From positions 326,312,941 to 326,376,940 of the forward strand of contig CM054057.1 of NCBI GenBank assembly GCA_028641055.1: DNA of 64,000 nt, in the 5' to 3' direction. The notes beneath the pieces were generated by a model. It had not been told where the DNA came from, ran no database searches, and saw only the letters and a program-made list of their open reading frames with translations. This document shows, in pieces, positions 48,001 through 60,228 of the stretch (position 1 is the first letter of the stretch; every line of letters starts with the position of its first letter). Made by a program: the position numbers and the translations under genes. The stretch comes from Alopecurus myosuroides. Its lineage: Eukaryota; Streptophyta; Magnoliopsida; Poales; Poaceae.

Positions 48001-49303
48001 TTTGATTCGATTCGCATCTCGTCCAAATCGCCTCATCTAGTTCGGGTTTTCCATTTGCCGCACGCATATGCAGGTACGAACCCGAGGCCAGGGTGGAAAC
48101 TTTTGTAGTCGGCATTTAGGGAGACACGTTCTTAGAGTGCTATGAGGGTCCCCTTTTCTTCGTGGGGCTTGATTAGCCGTGCGCTCAATTGCACGGGGTT
48201 CTTTGGGCTTGACGCGAAGAAGAGTTGAGTTGTGTTGAGTGCCCCGCTTGGTGGAAGGGCCATTCCATCTGGCGGGTTATTCTTACGTGTACGGCCAAAT
48301 TGGTGCATCCCTGCAGGGTTAAATCTTCTCGAGAAGCCGTGTTGTCCGCGGTTATGGATGACTTGGTGAAAGTACTGGCTAACAAGTACTCAGACAACTT
48401 ACACCTAATGACTAACAATTTGACTAGTAATAGGCTTATTGGAACAATAACTTGAACCATCATTAATCCAACTGTGTGAGTCATCCTCGGATTGCTTCTT
48501 TGGATAAGGGGCGAGATCCAGGATGGGTTTGTTTGAGGTTAGTAGTAGTTGGTTATGATACGCTATCTTATCCCTTTCTTTTAGCCGGAAGTTGTAGCAT
48601 GTCTCTGTAGTTGGTTAGAGCAGCCTGCTGCCGCACTTTTGTATCACCTATTCTTCCGTTGAACCCAAAGCATCTGTACTTGGTGTTGCCGGGTACACTA
48701 TGGTATCTTGTGAGTCTTGCTTGCTAGTACTTGTCTGTACTGACCCCTTTGGGGCTGTGGTTTCCGCAGACTACGTTTCCGAGGATCCCCATGGTGGCTA
48801 CTACGTGGAGTATGACGAGGCTGCTGACGAGTAGATAGCGGACCCGGGCAGGATCCGAGACATCGTGGATGGGCTCCGTCTTTTCGTTTTCGGCCTCTTA
48901 GGCCTATTTGGATCTTGTCTGTACTCAGACACTTTGGATGCTTCCGTTGTGTTGTAATGATGAATTGTTGGGACATGTGTCCTCTGGATGATTGTATTTG
49001 CTATCTCTGCTCTAGTGAGAGCTATTTGCAACTTCTTTCAATCTTTTGTGTCTTAGAGATATGTTGTGATATCACTTGTTCAAATGCCGTTGACGTACCA
49101 TGTGTGTATGTTATGAAGTACGTCAACGGAAGTAGTCGGATTTCTATGGGATGGTTTACGCAGACGATGGATAGTAGAAAATGGTTGTCACACGTTTACG
49201 TGTTGGCCTGCTCATATTGAGATGCGGGTGCCGGTATGCCCCATAAGCCATTTTTCTACTGTTTAGCGGACTGTGAGTATCCTCTAGAAGTCCGGGTGCG
49301 GCA
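45009..49303 (+). repeat. Element VI, 3' LTR
   Basis: This is the partner of 34699-39013, ending GTGCGGCA. TATA at 45386, exon A equivalent 47477-47554 and exon B equivalent 48770-48834, both with the frame kept. The tRNA-like motif is at about 46235-46287. Confidence 0.93.
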
Positions 49304-49308
49304 TCGCC
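49304..49308. repeat. Target site duplication TCGCC, right copy
   Basis: Identical to 34694-34698. Confidence 0.95.
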
Positions 49309-49718
49309 CCACGTGCCGAGGTCTTCTCTTTGGTACGGTGACTGGTACGATCATGGGCGACCGTACCGTCACTCATTACATAGTATTTTCATGCGGAGTC
49401 ACAAATGGTTGCACGGTATGATGGCGAGTATGGTCGTATGCGGCCGTACCGCAGCTCGTTAAACATTCTGGAAGTTGATTTTGGGCTCCTTCTGCTTCTG
49501 TGCGGAATTGTGTTTAATGGAATAGCTTTTAATACTTTTAATTTACGATATTGCATCCCAAACTTGGTCCTTTATGCCTTGTAGAAAATGTCTCCTCTGA
49601 ATTTCAATTATCTTCGTACACAGACATAAATGGTGCACTTTGGCACGTAAAATGCTAGAACCCCTAACTACTCATCAATTAATTATTAAGTAAAATCATG
49701 TCTAAAATTGATGTATCA
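49309..49718 (-). repeat. Solo LTR (Athila type), part right of element VI
   Basis: This continues 33509-34698. On the minus strand the LTR starts TGATACATC at 49718. Variants of 'tacggtgac.ggtac' recur on both sides of element VI (34612 and 49332 areas), showing a local repeat at the insertion site. Confidence 0.6.
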
Positions 49719-50766
49719 CACTACTATCCTTTATTCCACACTTTTACTTATCTTAGCACCTATACTTCAGTTTGGATAGAGTTTTCATGTTTGTATAAAT
49801 ATACGGGGATCCATTAATTATAGAACTTGGCTTGTATACTCCAACGACGAGTCTCCTCAAAAGTGTTCTAGGTCTTCGTGAGTAACCAAGTTAGATGCGC
49901 CCCCACTAGTTTCATTGGAGATATTTCATGAACTCATAGCTCTATGTGCATCTGTTGTGTGGAAATCAATACTTCTTGCACAACTTGGATTACAAGACTT
50001 CCTCTTGTCTAATGATCACTTTCAGTTGTGTGAAACTTTCTTCCATTGACCTTCCAAAGCTCCCACAATGTTCTCTTAGCCATAACATCATGGTGTCAGA
50101 AATCAATGCTGGCACTCACATGTTGAGTGAAGAGGTAGAACATATGATTCTTTTTTATGTTCATGTTGTTATCACATGGCTTGATCCTGACTAAATTTGC
50201 TATGACTTTTGCAGCTTATAGAAGGATTGTGCTTTTGCGCTTGATACTTAAATCATCTTTAATATACCTTGCGTAGTTTTATTGACTTACAGTACTATTA
50301 ATTGAAAGTTTTTACCATGTTATTCTTGTTGATTTCAGCATTACTTGTTTGATATCAACTATGAACCATTGCTTTGATTCACTTGATCTTAGTTTACATG
50401 ATTTATATTATTATCTTATCTTGATTGTATTGGTAGCATGCCACTTCCAAAATTATTTTTGTTATCATTTACCTACTCGAGGACGAGCAGGAATTAAGCT
50501 TGGGGATGGTAATATGTGTCTCACATATCAATAACTTTTTACTGTCACATGCTTGTTTTATATGATTGCTGCATGTTTCCACTACCTTTTTTATATCATT
50601 TTAGAGATTTTTTCTGAACTAACCTACTAACAAGTTGCAGGTGTTAGTTCCTATTTTTTTTGTTTTTTTCAATTTCAGAAAAGTTGTTCTGCAAAAGTCC
50701 ACGAAAATACCCCAAAATTCCACGAGGTCGTTTTTAACCGATACGAAGACGAAATCCAAAGGGGAG
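49719..50766 (+). mobile_element. Athila-type relict, plus strand, right part with start of its 3' LTR
   Basis: It is the inverted counterpart of 52170-52950 in element IV: shared strings include cacttggcttgtatactcc-like text, 'ggtcttcgtgag' and the 3' block acctactcgaggacgagcag then aagcttggggatgg (50470-50508). The latter is the Athila 3' end and polypurine tract. LTR sequence begins near 50508 (tatgtgtctcacatatca, a decayed tgatacgtctcc-type start) and is cut at 50766 by element IV. No frame survives. Confidence 0.6.
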
Positions 50767-52157
50767 TGATGTATACGCACGCTTCTATTCTTGTAGATAG
50801 TGTTGGGCTTTCAAGTGCAGAGTTTTGTAGAACATCAGCAAGTTTCCCTTAAGTGGATCACCCAAGGTTTATCGAACTCAGGGAGGTAGAGGTCAAAGAT
50901 ATCCCTCTCAAGCAACCCTGCAATTAAGATACAAGAAGTCTCTTGTGTCCCCAACACACCCAATATACTTGTCAGGTATATAGGTGCACTAGTTCGGCGA
51001 AGAGATGGTGAAATGCGAGTAATATGGATGGTTATAAGTAATAATAGCAATCTGAAATAAATATGGCAGCAAGCAAACATGTAGCAGAACAGGCAGAAAA
51101 CAGTGTTTCAATGCTTGGAAACAAGGCATAGGGATCCTACTTTCACTAGTGGACACTCTCAACAATGATCACATAATTGAATAACTAAATATCTTCTCTT
51201 CACTATGCTACTCTTAACCCTCTCCGGCTGGATAACGAACACTAATCATTGCGTAGGGCTACAAAAAGCATTCCTTACAGTAAGCATTCCCATGTCTAGT
51301 TAGCCCCACACTATCAACTTGAGCGCCCTAGAAGGTACTATACAAACACCACAATTCATAGAGGAGACACACACGATGTGCACACTGTCACCTTCACACC
51401 GCGGGACAAGGTGACTCCAAAGTTCATACTAATAAAACACTTGAGTAGCACAAGATGAAGAGTAACATCTACTTATTCAACTAGATTACAAGCTCACGAT
51501 CACATATAGATCACACCATGGGAGAGAGAGATGAACCACATAGCTACTGGTAGAGCCCTCAGCCTCGGGGGAGAACTACTCCCTCCTCATCATAGGAGAC
51601 AGCAACGTCGATGGAGATGGCGGTGGAGTCGATGGAGATGGCTTCCGGGGGCACTTCCCTGTCCTGGTAGGGTGCCAGAACAGAGATCTGTCCCCCGAAA
51701 CTTGGGTTGACGATGACGGCGGCTGCGGACGGTTTCGTGGAATTTCGCCGATCCTTTTAGGGTTTTTGCATCGGGGGGATTATATACGGCAAAAGGACGA
51801 TGCCGAGGGGTGGCCAGGGGGGCCACACCACATCCCGGCGCGGCTAGAGGGGGAACCACGCCCCCCTATGGTGTGGTGGCTCCTGGGCACCCCTCCGGGT
51901 CTCTTCGGGACTCCGCGGACCCTCCAGGACTTCTAAGACTTCTGGCTTTTGAATTTTCCAATTCCGAGAATATTTCCAGAACAACTTTTCTGAAACTTAA
52001 AATAGCTGAAAACAGGGAACTGGCTATGTGGCTTCTTGTCAATAGGTTATTTCGGGAAAACGTAAGAAAACGTAGGAAAACATACGGAAAACATGTAGCA
52101 AATGGCATAATATCAACATGGAACATCAGAAATTATAGATACGTGGGAGACGTATCA
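50767..52157 (-). repeat. Element IV, 3' LTR (1391 bp)
   Basis: On the minus strand it starts TGATACGTCTCCCACG (52157) and ends ..CGTATACATCA (50767). The polypurine side, aagcttggggatgct (plus 52158-52172), abuts its start. A GC-rich inverted repeat (gccacaccac ... gtgtggtggc, about 51819-51871) lies in U3. Confidence 0.8.
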
Positions 52158-54870
52158 AGCATCCCCAAGCTTAGTTCCTACTCGTCCTCGAGTAGGTAAA
52201 CGATAAAACAAAATAATTTCTGAGGTGACATGCTACCACACAATCTTGATCATAATATGTAAAACAGAGCATGTAAACTAGGATCAAATGAACTAAAGTT
52301 GTGGTCTATATTTGATATCAACAAGTAATGCATAAACAAATAAGAAGAAAGAAGCAAAACTTTAAATGAATCAATACTAAAAGACTATCAACCGTGCAAA
52401 GTTTATTAGAGATGATTTAAGCTTTCAAGAACAACAATATCATGCATGTCAAACGAACTTCACAACCCCTGTTAGGATCAAGTCAAGCTTTTCACTCGAT
52501 GCAATGCTTGAATCTTAAACTATCTGCGCACTAAAAACAAGCAAGTGGTCTGCGTTGGTCCCTGGCACCGGGATGTTATGGCAAAGAGAACATTATGGGG
52601 GGTTTGGAAGGTCAATGGAAGAAAGTTTCACAAAGCTGAAAGTGGTCATTAGACAAGACAAAGTCTTACAACCGAAGCTATGCAAGGAGTAGGGATTGCC
52701 ACACAATGGATGCACATAGAGCTATAAGTGTATGAAAGCTCTTTAATGGAACTAGTGGGGGTGCATCCAACTTTCTTGCTCACGAAGACCTAGAGCTCAT
52801 TTGAGGAGGCTCATCAATGGAATATACAAGCCAAGTTCTATAATGTAAAGTTACCCACATAGTTAGGAATGAATGATAATATGAAGACTTTCTCCAAACT
52901 GAAGTATTGGTGCTAAACATGAAGCACAAGTGTGGTATAAAGGATAGTGATGCGCCCCCTCTCTCTTTATTCTCTCTTTGGCCCTTTTTTTGGGCGTTTT
53001 CATTTTTTTATATATCCTCACCGGTAGGGGAAACATCCTATATTACAATGAATCATCACACTTTTAGTACTCATGACTCATAATGGAATATCTCTTATGT
53101 ATCCAACTGCGTGCTCCTGCCAGTGTAGTAGTATGCATAAATAACCATGAAGCTCATCATCAAGTAACATAATGGAGGTGGATGTTGTGCAACAATATAT
53201 CTCGGAATGGCTATGGAAATGTCATGATAGGTAGGTATGGTGGCTGTTTTGAGGAAGAATATATGGGCTTATGTGTAGGAGAACAAAGTCCTCCCACGGG
53301 ATTTGGATGCACTTGCGAAGTATGCACCAACTCTCAATGTGAGAAAGGGCAATGCACAGTACCGAAGAGGCTAGCAAATATGGATGGTGGAAGTGCCAGG
53401 AACCGCAACATAGACTCACAAGTTAAAAGATTGCAGCAAGCAAATCATCTTACAAGGCAAAGTGCAAATCACTCCAAGAGGGTCTGTGGCTGTGACAAGT
53501 CACTGTTGGCTACCCCGACCGTAGCGCGTAACAAAAGGCCGATCAGAAATGTATCACTCGTAGCAATCATATACCATTGTTTCTATCAGATGGTAATTTA
53601 AGTGTGGCACAACTTCAAGTTTCTTAGACCAACCATTCAATTTTTCTACTTATTAGTCCTTCCCATTTATCCATTAAGAAAATTAATATCTCAAAACAAC
53701 AGCAATGATTCAAGTGAAGCAGTTTAGTGATCTACAAGACCATGCAATCTTTTCCACTATACCAACTATCACAATAACATTCATATTTCCAAGAAAATAC
53801 ACATATGAGAACCACCTAACTACAAAAGCTAACAGCTCTAAACAAAGGATGCATGCAAAACAAGAGCTGGAAGCACTAAAATATCTAAGCATAAATACTC
53901 AACAAATATAAGTGAAGCACAAGAGTATTCTAACGAAAAAGCGGAGCGTGTCTCTCTCCAAACAAATATGCTAGGATCCAAATATTTCTTACATCAAAGA
54001 AAACCAAACAAACTGGAAACAAAAATAAAAGACGCTCCAAGTAAAGCACATAAGATGTGACCGAATAAAAATATAGTTTCACTAGAAGGGACCTGATAAT
54101 TTGTCAATGAAGAAGGAGATGCCTTGGGCATCCCCAAGCTTAGACGCTTGAGTCTTCTTGGAATTTTCTGGGATGTATCTTTGGGGCATACCCAAGATTA
54201 GTCTCTTCACTCTTCTTGATCACGTCATATCATCCTCTTCTCTTGACCCTTGAAAACTTCCTTCACACCAAACTTCTCACAATCTTCATTAGCAACGTTA
54301 GTGCAATCGAAATAATAAATTCACATGGTTCAGTTTAAACACAAGTCCTAACACTCATAAACACATTAGCTACTGTAACAACTTCTTTTAAAACTCTTTT
54401 TTCTCAAAAGAACACCAAAAGAAAGAGATTAAGATGCAAATGCAATTATTGGCAGAAATCTGTCAAAACTGCACAGCAGGTACAGATGATTATTTTCGAA
54501 AATCTTCTGTTGCTCAAATCAAAAAGTGTTCAACTAAGAAAAGTTGCATATATAGCCCAGGATTACGCACAAAAATAATTAGGTCATTTTGAATTTCTGT
54601 GAATTTATACGATTTTAACAGTGGACATCAGAAATCTGTTTCTTGCGCAGAAATCCGAAATATAGTCTCAACTTTCCACTAGAGGCTTTACTTGGATCAA
54701 CAAAGATACAAAAGAAAAGATACAGAAGGGTTGCTAAGGAAATAGACAACACCCAGGTGCAAAGAAAACAAAAATAAACGACGGAAAACGGGTTGAAAAT
54801 GGAGAAATAAAACAGGTTATCTCCCGGAAGCGCTTTTCTTTTAATGCAATTCAGCTAGGCACAATGGTTT
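52158..54870 (-). other. Element IV, 3' non-coding region
   Basis: The first 1 kb (52158-53110) mirrors the plus-strand relict (49719-50510 and 33335-33505), including the polypurine tract and the A-rich, 'gagagagggggcgc' block at 52955. The rest is AT-rich with only short frames. A second 'catccccaagcttag' occurs at about 54130, resembling a polypurine-tract block inside the element. RT and integrase are absent. Confidence 0.6.
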
Positions 54871-55056
54871 TTAAAAGATGCTCACATAAGAATAAGAGTT
54901 GAAGCACAAGAAGGGAGCATCAAGAAGCAAATATAAAACACATTTAAGTCTAACCCACTTCCTATGAAAAATAATCTTGTAGAAAAACAAGTCAACGAAG
55001 CACAAAGTGACTAGCATAGGAAGACAAAATAAGTGCAGCTTCAAAAATTTCAACAT
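54871..55056 (-). other. Short hydrophobic frame downstream of the element IV gag-like frame
   Basis: The 61-codon minus-strand frame is rich in Leu, Phe and Cys (KLHLFCLPMLVTLCF) and overlaps the end of the longer frame in another register. I recall similar text in annotated Triticeae repeat proteins, so it is probably the frameshifted tail of the same retrotransposon product, not a separate gene. It might form a membrane segment, but no function is known. Confidence 0.35.
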
Positions 55057-57168
55057 AAAGAGGGAAACTTAATATTGTTGAGATGCATACAACCATGTTT
55101 CCCTATCTCATAATAACCTTCAGCAGCATCATGAATAAAATTAACATTGTAGCTATCACATAAAACATTCTTATCATGAGCCACATGCATAAAAGAATTA
55201 ATACTCTCCACATAAGCATAATCATTCTTATTAATAACAACGGGAGTAGGATTATCATAAAGAACTCGAACATGATAAACAAGTTGTATATTAAAGAGAT
55301 GGTTTTGGGTAATCCCACCATAATTATTGCAAGTTTCATGAGGATGATTGTAATTATAGCCTATGTTATAACTTTCTTTATAATAATTATCAAAGACTGG
55401 AGGCATATTGAAATCATAATTAATTTTCTCCTCAATAGTAGGTGGACTAAAAATGTCATATTAATCATTGCAATCATCATATATTGGAGGCATAGTATCA
55501 TGACAATAAATAAAATAGTTTTGTTCCAAAAGGCGTTCATTTGTAAACATATCATCATTTTTACTAGGAGGAGATGTATCAAGCATATAATCATTAATAA
55601 CAAAGGGATTTTCAAACACATCATCCACAAGTTTAGAGCTTTCTATATTATCATTGGAAGGAGCATGGATAGTACTAATAGTACAAAAATTATTAATATC
55701 ATCATTTTCAGAATTGGTACCAAACATATTTTCAATATCAAAAGTAGTGTGTTTCTCCCAATCATGATCACTTTCATAAATAACAGGCATAGGAAAATCA
55801 TCGAGTTCAGACTCATCAGTAAAAGCTGTAATATGAGCAACATGCTTAGGGAGAGATACCGTTACCTCTCTCCTTTTACTCCTCTTTTTCTTCTTCTTCT
55901 TCTTCGCCTCTTTAGGAGGGAGAGGCTTAAAAGGAAGCTTCTCCACATACCCTGGTTTACTGTCAGAAACAATAGAAAGAACTTTGGAGGATTCCTCCTC
56001 CTCATTAATAAGAAAAAAACTCATATTAGTCCTGTCATATTTTTGTAAAGTGTCCTATTTTAGAATATTTTGTATGTAAGTATTTGCAAGGAAATTTTCA
56101 ACACAATAAAGATGGCATTTATGCAAGAAACTATTCATATCAAAAGCACTCATATCAATCAAAGAAGTTTTTCTTAATAACTCTTCACACCCCAAAAATA
56201 ATGTAAGTTCATCATGCTCATTAGGGGTGATCATGTCATCACAATACAAACTTGCAGTACTCATAGGATTCGAAAGGCTACTATCATGGCTTGAGCATTG
56301 AAAATTAAAAGGACCCACTTTACAACAAAGTTCACAAATAAAATGATAGAGGGCACAAACTTTTTCACCAAGATCATTTAGGGCCCTATACCACATTCTA
56401 GTTTTTTCATTCCTATGATGGATACAATATTCTTCTTCGATTTGATTCTTTTCACAAGGTCTAAGTGCTCCACAGGAATTAACATGCTTATAAGAAATAG
56501 TAATTTCAGAAGTTTGAGCATGTTTATTGCAATCATTAATAACAATTTCATTTTTCATGCAAGTGTCTTTAAAAGGTTCATGATATATGTCCCCATTTTT
56601 AGGAAGATTAATATAAGAAGCAAATGATCTATACCAACCGATAGCTATTTGAGGATCAAGACCATACTTAGCATTCAGCTCATGAAAATCAGCAGTTTCA
56701 GAAAAAGTCTTAATGCAATCATACTCATAGTTTATACCTGATTCTTTACCTTTGTTGTTATTCCAATCTTCCCTATTGATTCGAATTCTCTCAAGAAGAT
56801 ACCACTTAGCTTCAACCTTCTTACTACAAAAAGAACCCTCTAAACAGGGATCTAGATAATCCTTCCAATGTCCTGAAATCCTTGCATAAAAATTAGTAAC
56901 AATTATTTCCTCAGGAAGCTCATGGTTAGGACATTTGAGTATTAATGTTTTCAGTATTCCCCAAGCTTGGGCAATGCTTTCTCCATCATAAGGCCAAAAA
57001 TTATAAATGTAATTCCTATCTAAATATAGTTCATGAGAAGGATAAAATTTAGAGTAAAAGAGAGATTCAAGTTCCTTCCACTCCAAATGATGAGGATCAT
57101 CTAGTAGTTCATACCACTCCCTTGCTTTTTCCTTAAGTGACAAAGGGAATAGCCTCCTCTTAACTTGG
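55050..57168 (-). pseudogene. Element IV gag-like frame with two in-frame stops, 5' end cut by element V
   Basis: One register runs about 706 codons from the element V insertion to 55050, broken only by TAG at 56055-56057 and TAA at 55461-55463. The first part (57168-56058) has the Retrotrans_gag pattern (WYELLDDPHHLEWKELESLF..), then Cys/His-rich text without a standard zinc knuckle. After the TAG comes an acidic region with a lysine run (KEAKKKKKKKRSKRRE, about 55880), then Asn/Asp/Tyr-rich text. The N-terminal start lies beyond element V. Protease is not visible. Persistence of the register through two stops points to recent decay. Confidence 0.65.
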
Positions 57169-58536
57169 TGATGGCTCCCAAGTGCAGGATATCAATCGTA
57201 GTCTTCGAGGGGAAGTATTACCCACATTTGTAGTTCGACTCAGTGGGAACACAAGAATACCAGTGAGACTTTAGCAATTGGGACGTCACTCCCAACCACA
57301 CCTGTGTATCAACAAACTTGCAGCGAGAGTGGTGAGTGTAATAATGCAGTGAAAGTAAACAAACAGAAAGTAAATGGAGAGCAAGTGTTTTCCCAGTTTT
57401 CACCGGAAAAGAGTGGAAGTAAACCAGAGACTAAAACGCAGGCATGAGGTGACAGCGGGGTGTTGCACGGATAAGATTGATCATGTAATAATGTTTTGCT
57501 AGCAGCGGGGCCTTTCTCTATCTCAGTTTTATGTAGGTGTGTGTTCCGTAAATTATTGTGCGTACTAACCAAGAGAATTTGCACAAAGCCTATTGTCCTA
57601 CCTGCCCATTTCACCGGGGCCAGTTTGGAACTACAGGTAATTAAGGTCTACCCTTTCGAATAGCCCGGACCAACGCATTAACACTCCATGAACACACATA
57701 ATCCTCAAACTAGAACATATCCCCCCTTGTTTTCCCTAGCTGTCACTTTAGGGTTCGCAGGTTCAACATAATAGCAGGTAATACACATTGCAGATAGATA
57801 CCAAACTCAAATATATGATGTAGCAATGTAAGTTCAGTACTGAAATCATGCCACTTGGGCCCTAGTAACAAGCATTAAGCCTAGCAATAGTGAATCAACA
57901 TAAGACATAAGAATTCTCAAGACAAACCCCTAGACCCCGCATACCGGGTAGCAATTACATGATCAATCTCATCCAAAACCCCTCACACCTCACATGCCTA
58001 CAACAACTAATCACACATGGAGGGGGTGATGGAGCTCATGGTTGATGGAGATGATGGTGGTGATGATGATGGTGACGAAGCCCCTCGAATTCCACCTCCG
58101 GGGGTGAAATCCCGGATCAATCTGACTCCGAAATCGAAGATCGTGGTGGCGGCGGCGCTCCGTTTCGCGAACAGCCCTCCCCTTCGAAACCCGTCAGTTT
58201 CTCGTATATATGGAGGGGTACGTCGAAGACCTAGCCGGAGTGGGCCATCTGGGCCCAAAAGGGGTGACCCCACACGGCCAAGGAATCTGGCCGCGTGTGG
58301 GGCCCCCTTTTGGCCCTCGGGTGGCCCCCTGGCCCCATCTGGTGCTCATTCCCCTTCTTTTCCATAAAAAGTTACGTGGTTTTCGTCCCCTGTGAAAAGT
58401 TCTGCGAAAATAAACGGAAATAAGACTTTTGCTAAAAACAGCGTCAGATTCTACAGATTTATTCAATTATGGGGGGACTCCGGAGAGAAATACGATGCAA
58501 AGTGCTTGGAAAAGTAGATGCATTTTGGGTGCATCA
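57169..58536 (-). repeat. Element V, 3' LTR (1368 bp)
   Basis: On the minus strand it starts TGATGCACCC (58536) next to the polypurine side (plus actcccccaagctt, 58537-58550) and ends ..GGGAGCCATCA (57169). A TATATA motif lies at about 58204 (minus strand ccatatatacgag), just past a long hairpin (58250-58316). Confidence 0.8.
58250..58316. repeat. Long GC-rich hairpin in the element V LTR
   Basis: ccccacacggcca (58268-58280) pairs with tggccgcgtgtgggg (58288-58302) around a 7-base loop with a two-base bulge, and the flanks (gggcccaaaagggg and cccccttttggccc) extend the stem. It sits directly upstream of the TATATA in element orientation. A related hairpin is at 61793-61850, and a different inverted repeat holds this place in element IV. 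Confidence 0.6.
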
Positions 58537-60228
58537 ACTCCCCCAAGCTTAGCTCGTTGTTTGTCCTCGAACAACTCAAACGCAGTGCAGAAGCGATAAA
58601 AACTTTGGCAAGAACTTTGCATTGCATATGCATCATCAATTAATACTAGCAGATACTCAAGACATGATTCCTGTAACAAGTAGCAAAATACTAGCAAGTG
58701 TGCATCTACTCAGTGTTGAAGCATATATACTTGTTGCAATAGAAATAAAATGAAGTGTTAATACTTGAATGAGTTTGCTCAATTGTAGACATAAACAAAG
58801 GCTTGTGCATCGCTGATGATTGAATCATATCAAGATTTTTGAGATCTTTGATTCTTTCGTATGTTGACAAGTAAAATCATTGTGCTTACTACCTTGCTCT
58901 CAGTTTTGCTAAAGCATTAATTTTTCATTTTGATTCTTATGCTTGACAAACTACAAGTTGAAAGCCTCATGCCCCTTAAAAGCGAAGTCCCGCACCATGA
59001 TTACTCAACTCTAGATTCCTAATAAGCCTTGTACAATCATTGTAAGTATTAATGACATCATAGAGAGCAATTGGGGTACCTCTTGCCCCATGACATGGAA
59101 ACCAGCCCATGTCAAAATGGCAAGACAAACAAATGGAATGGACTCATTATCCTTTTTTATTTCATTCACTATATGCATAGCTTCTTATTTTATTATAGGA
59201 TATGTTGCGGAGTCCATTCTAGCTATAAGTAAATTTCCACCATGATATCGCATGGCTTGGGTTAGCGGCCCAATGCGTCTCTCTAATCATATATACTTAC
59301 TCATCAAGACTTACTATTCCTCTACCTCATTTCGGCATGACAGGCATCCACAGTTAAAAGAACATGATATCAACTTGAATATAGAATTCTTAGTGCAGCG
59401 TTGAAAGTTTTCCATGTGATACACATTTAGACTAACCCCCAACCATAAGTTCGTCAAGCATAAGACTCCACTTTTATCATTCATGATAATTTCTCTTTTA
59501 ATTCTTTCCTTGGTTGGCAAGTTCAGTAAGCACAATGGGATGCGTAAACCTTTGCTTAAGGCTACAATTATTCAATCCATCAGCCAAGTAATGACACTAA
59601 ACAATATTTCAGTTGCATCAGAATATATTCTACTAAACCACGGAGAAGATAAACAATGGCTATTATGTCACTAAGTGTTAAGGGAATCATAAGGTGTGCA
59701 CTTGATGTTATTAAAAAGCATACATAAGCACGGCAAAGGTGTCATACCTTTCATCCCTTCAAGCACATTATCATATCATTGTTGTTCTCCTCTCCCTACT
59801 TGAACTGCTCAATAAAAACTCTAATCTTGCTATAAAAAGTTACTGCATTCAGCAATTTGTTTACCTACCTAAACACCTCAAAAGTTTCTCATGTTTTACA
59901 GAGGTGAAGGCCATAAAAAGTTGCAGTAGTGATTAAATTTTCAGCTCAAACGGAGTCACAAGTAAAGATTAAAGCATATAACAGTGAACATATTTCAGCA
60001 ATTCCTGCAGCTCCATATTTATACTAAACTCAAGAAAACAAAAATATTTTTGTGGTTTTTGATTTTTAGAAACATAATGTAAATAACCAGAAGTAAACTA
60101 GCTAACAAATAACAAAAATATTTTTGTGTTTTTCAGATTTAAAGAACATAAAACAACAAATAACATGCAAGTGATATAACACAACGAATGAGGAGGGAGA
60201 GAAATACTCCCCCAAGCTTGTGATCAAG
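58537..60228 (-). other. Element V, 3' non-coding region
   Basis: AT-rich, only short frames. A polypurine tract and the conserved 'gttcgaggacaaac' block lie at its left end, next to the LTR; a second 'ccccaagctt' block lies at 60210, immediately before the stop of the Athila ORF. Confidence 0.6.

Larger units (their letters stand above)
34699..49303 (+). mobile_element. Element VI: intact Ty3/gypsy chromovirus (14605 bp)
   Basis: It is complete: target duplication TCGCC, LTRs 34699-39013 (4315 bp) and 45009-49303 (4295 bp), a tRNA-iMet-type primer site, an upstream ORF, a full Gag-Pol and a polypurine tract. LTRs start TGTAACATCCCAAG and end GTGCGACA (GTGCGGCA in the 3' copy). In a block compared by eye (37561-38000 against its partner) about one base in 100 differs, so insertion is recent. 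The domain order protease, RT, RNase H, integrase with a C-terminal chromodomain places it in the chromoviruses; the long LTRs suggest the Tekay/Del branch. It is the only element here with uninterrupted pol and could supply proteins to elements I-III. Confidence 0.93.
50767..57168 (-). mobile_element. Element IV: Athila-type, non-autonomous, interrupted by element V
   Basis: Minus strand. Its 3' LTR is 50767-52157; the internal region runs rightwards to 57168, where element V breaks the gag frame. Remaining gag and 5' LTR must lie beyond the window. No protease, RT or integrase motif is seen between gag-like coding and the 3' LTR. The layout and wording recall Triticeae Sabrina/WHAM-type elements; this is from memory. 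The left flank is GGGAG; its right partner is out of sight. Confidence 0.75.

Noticed and set aside
50490..50540. MITE-like inverted repeat (atatgtg tct cacatat)
   Set aside because: It is the decayed start of an Athila LTR directly after the polypurine tract.
55176..56048. 290-codon Ile-rich plus-strand frame
   Set aside because: It is the antisense shadow of the Asn/Asp-rich gag-like frame of element IV.
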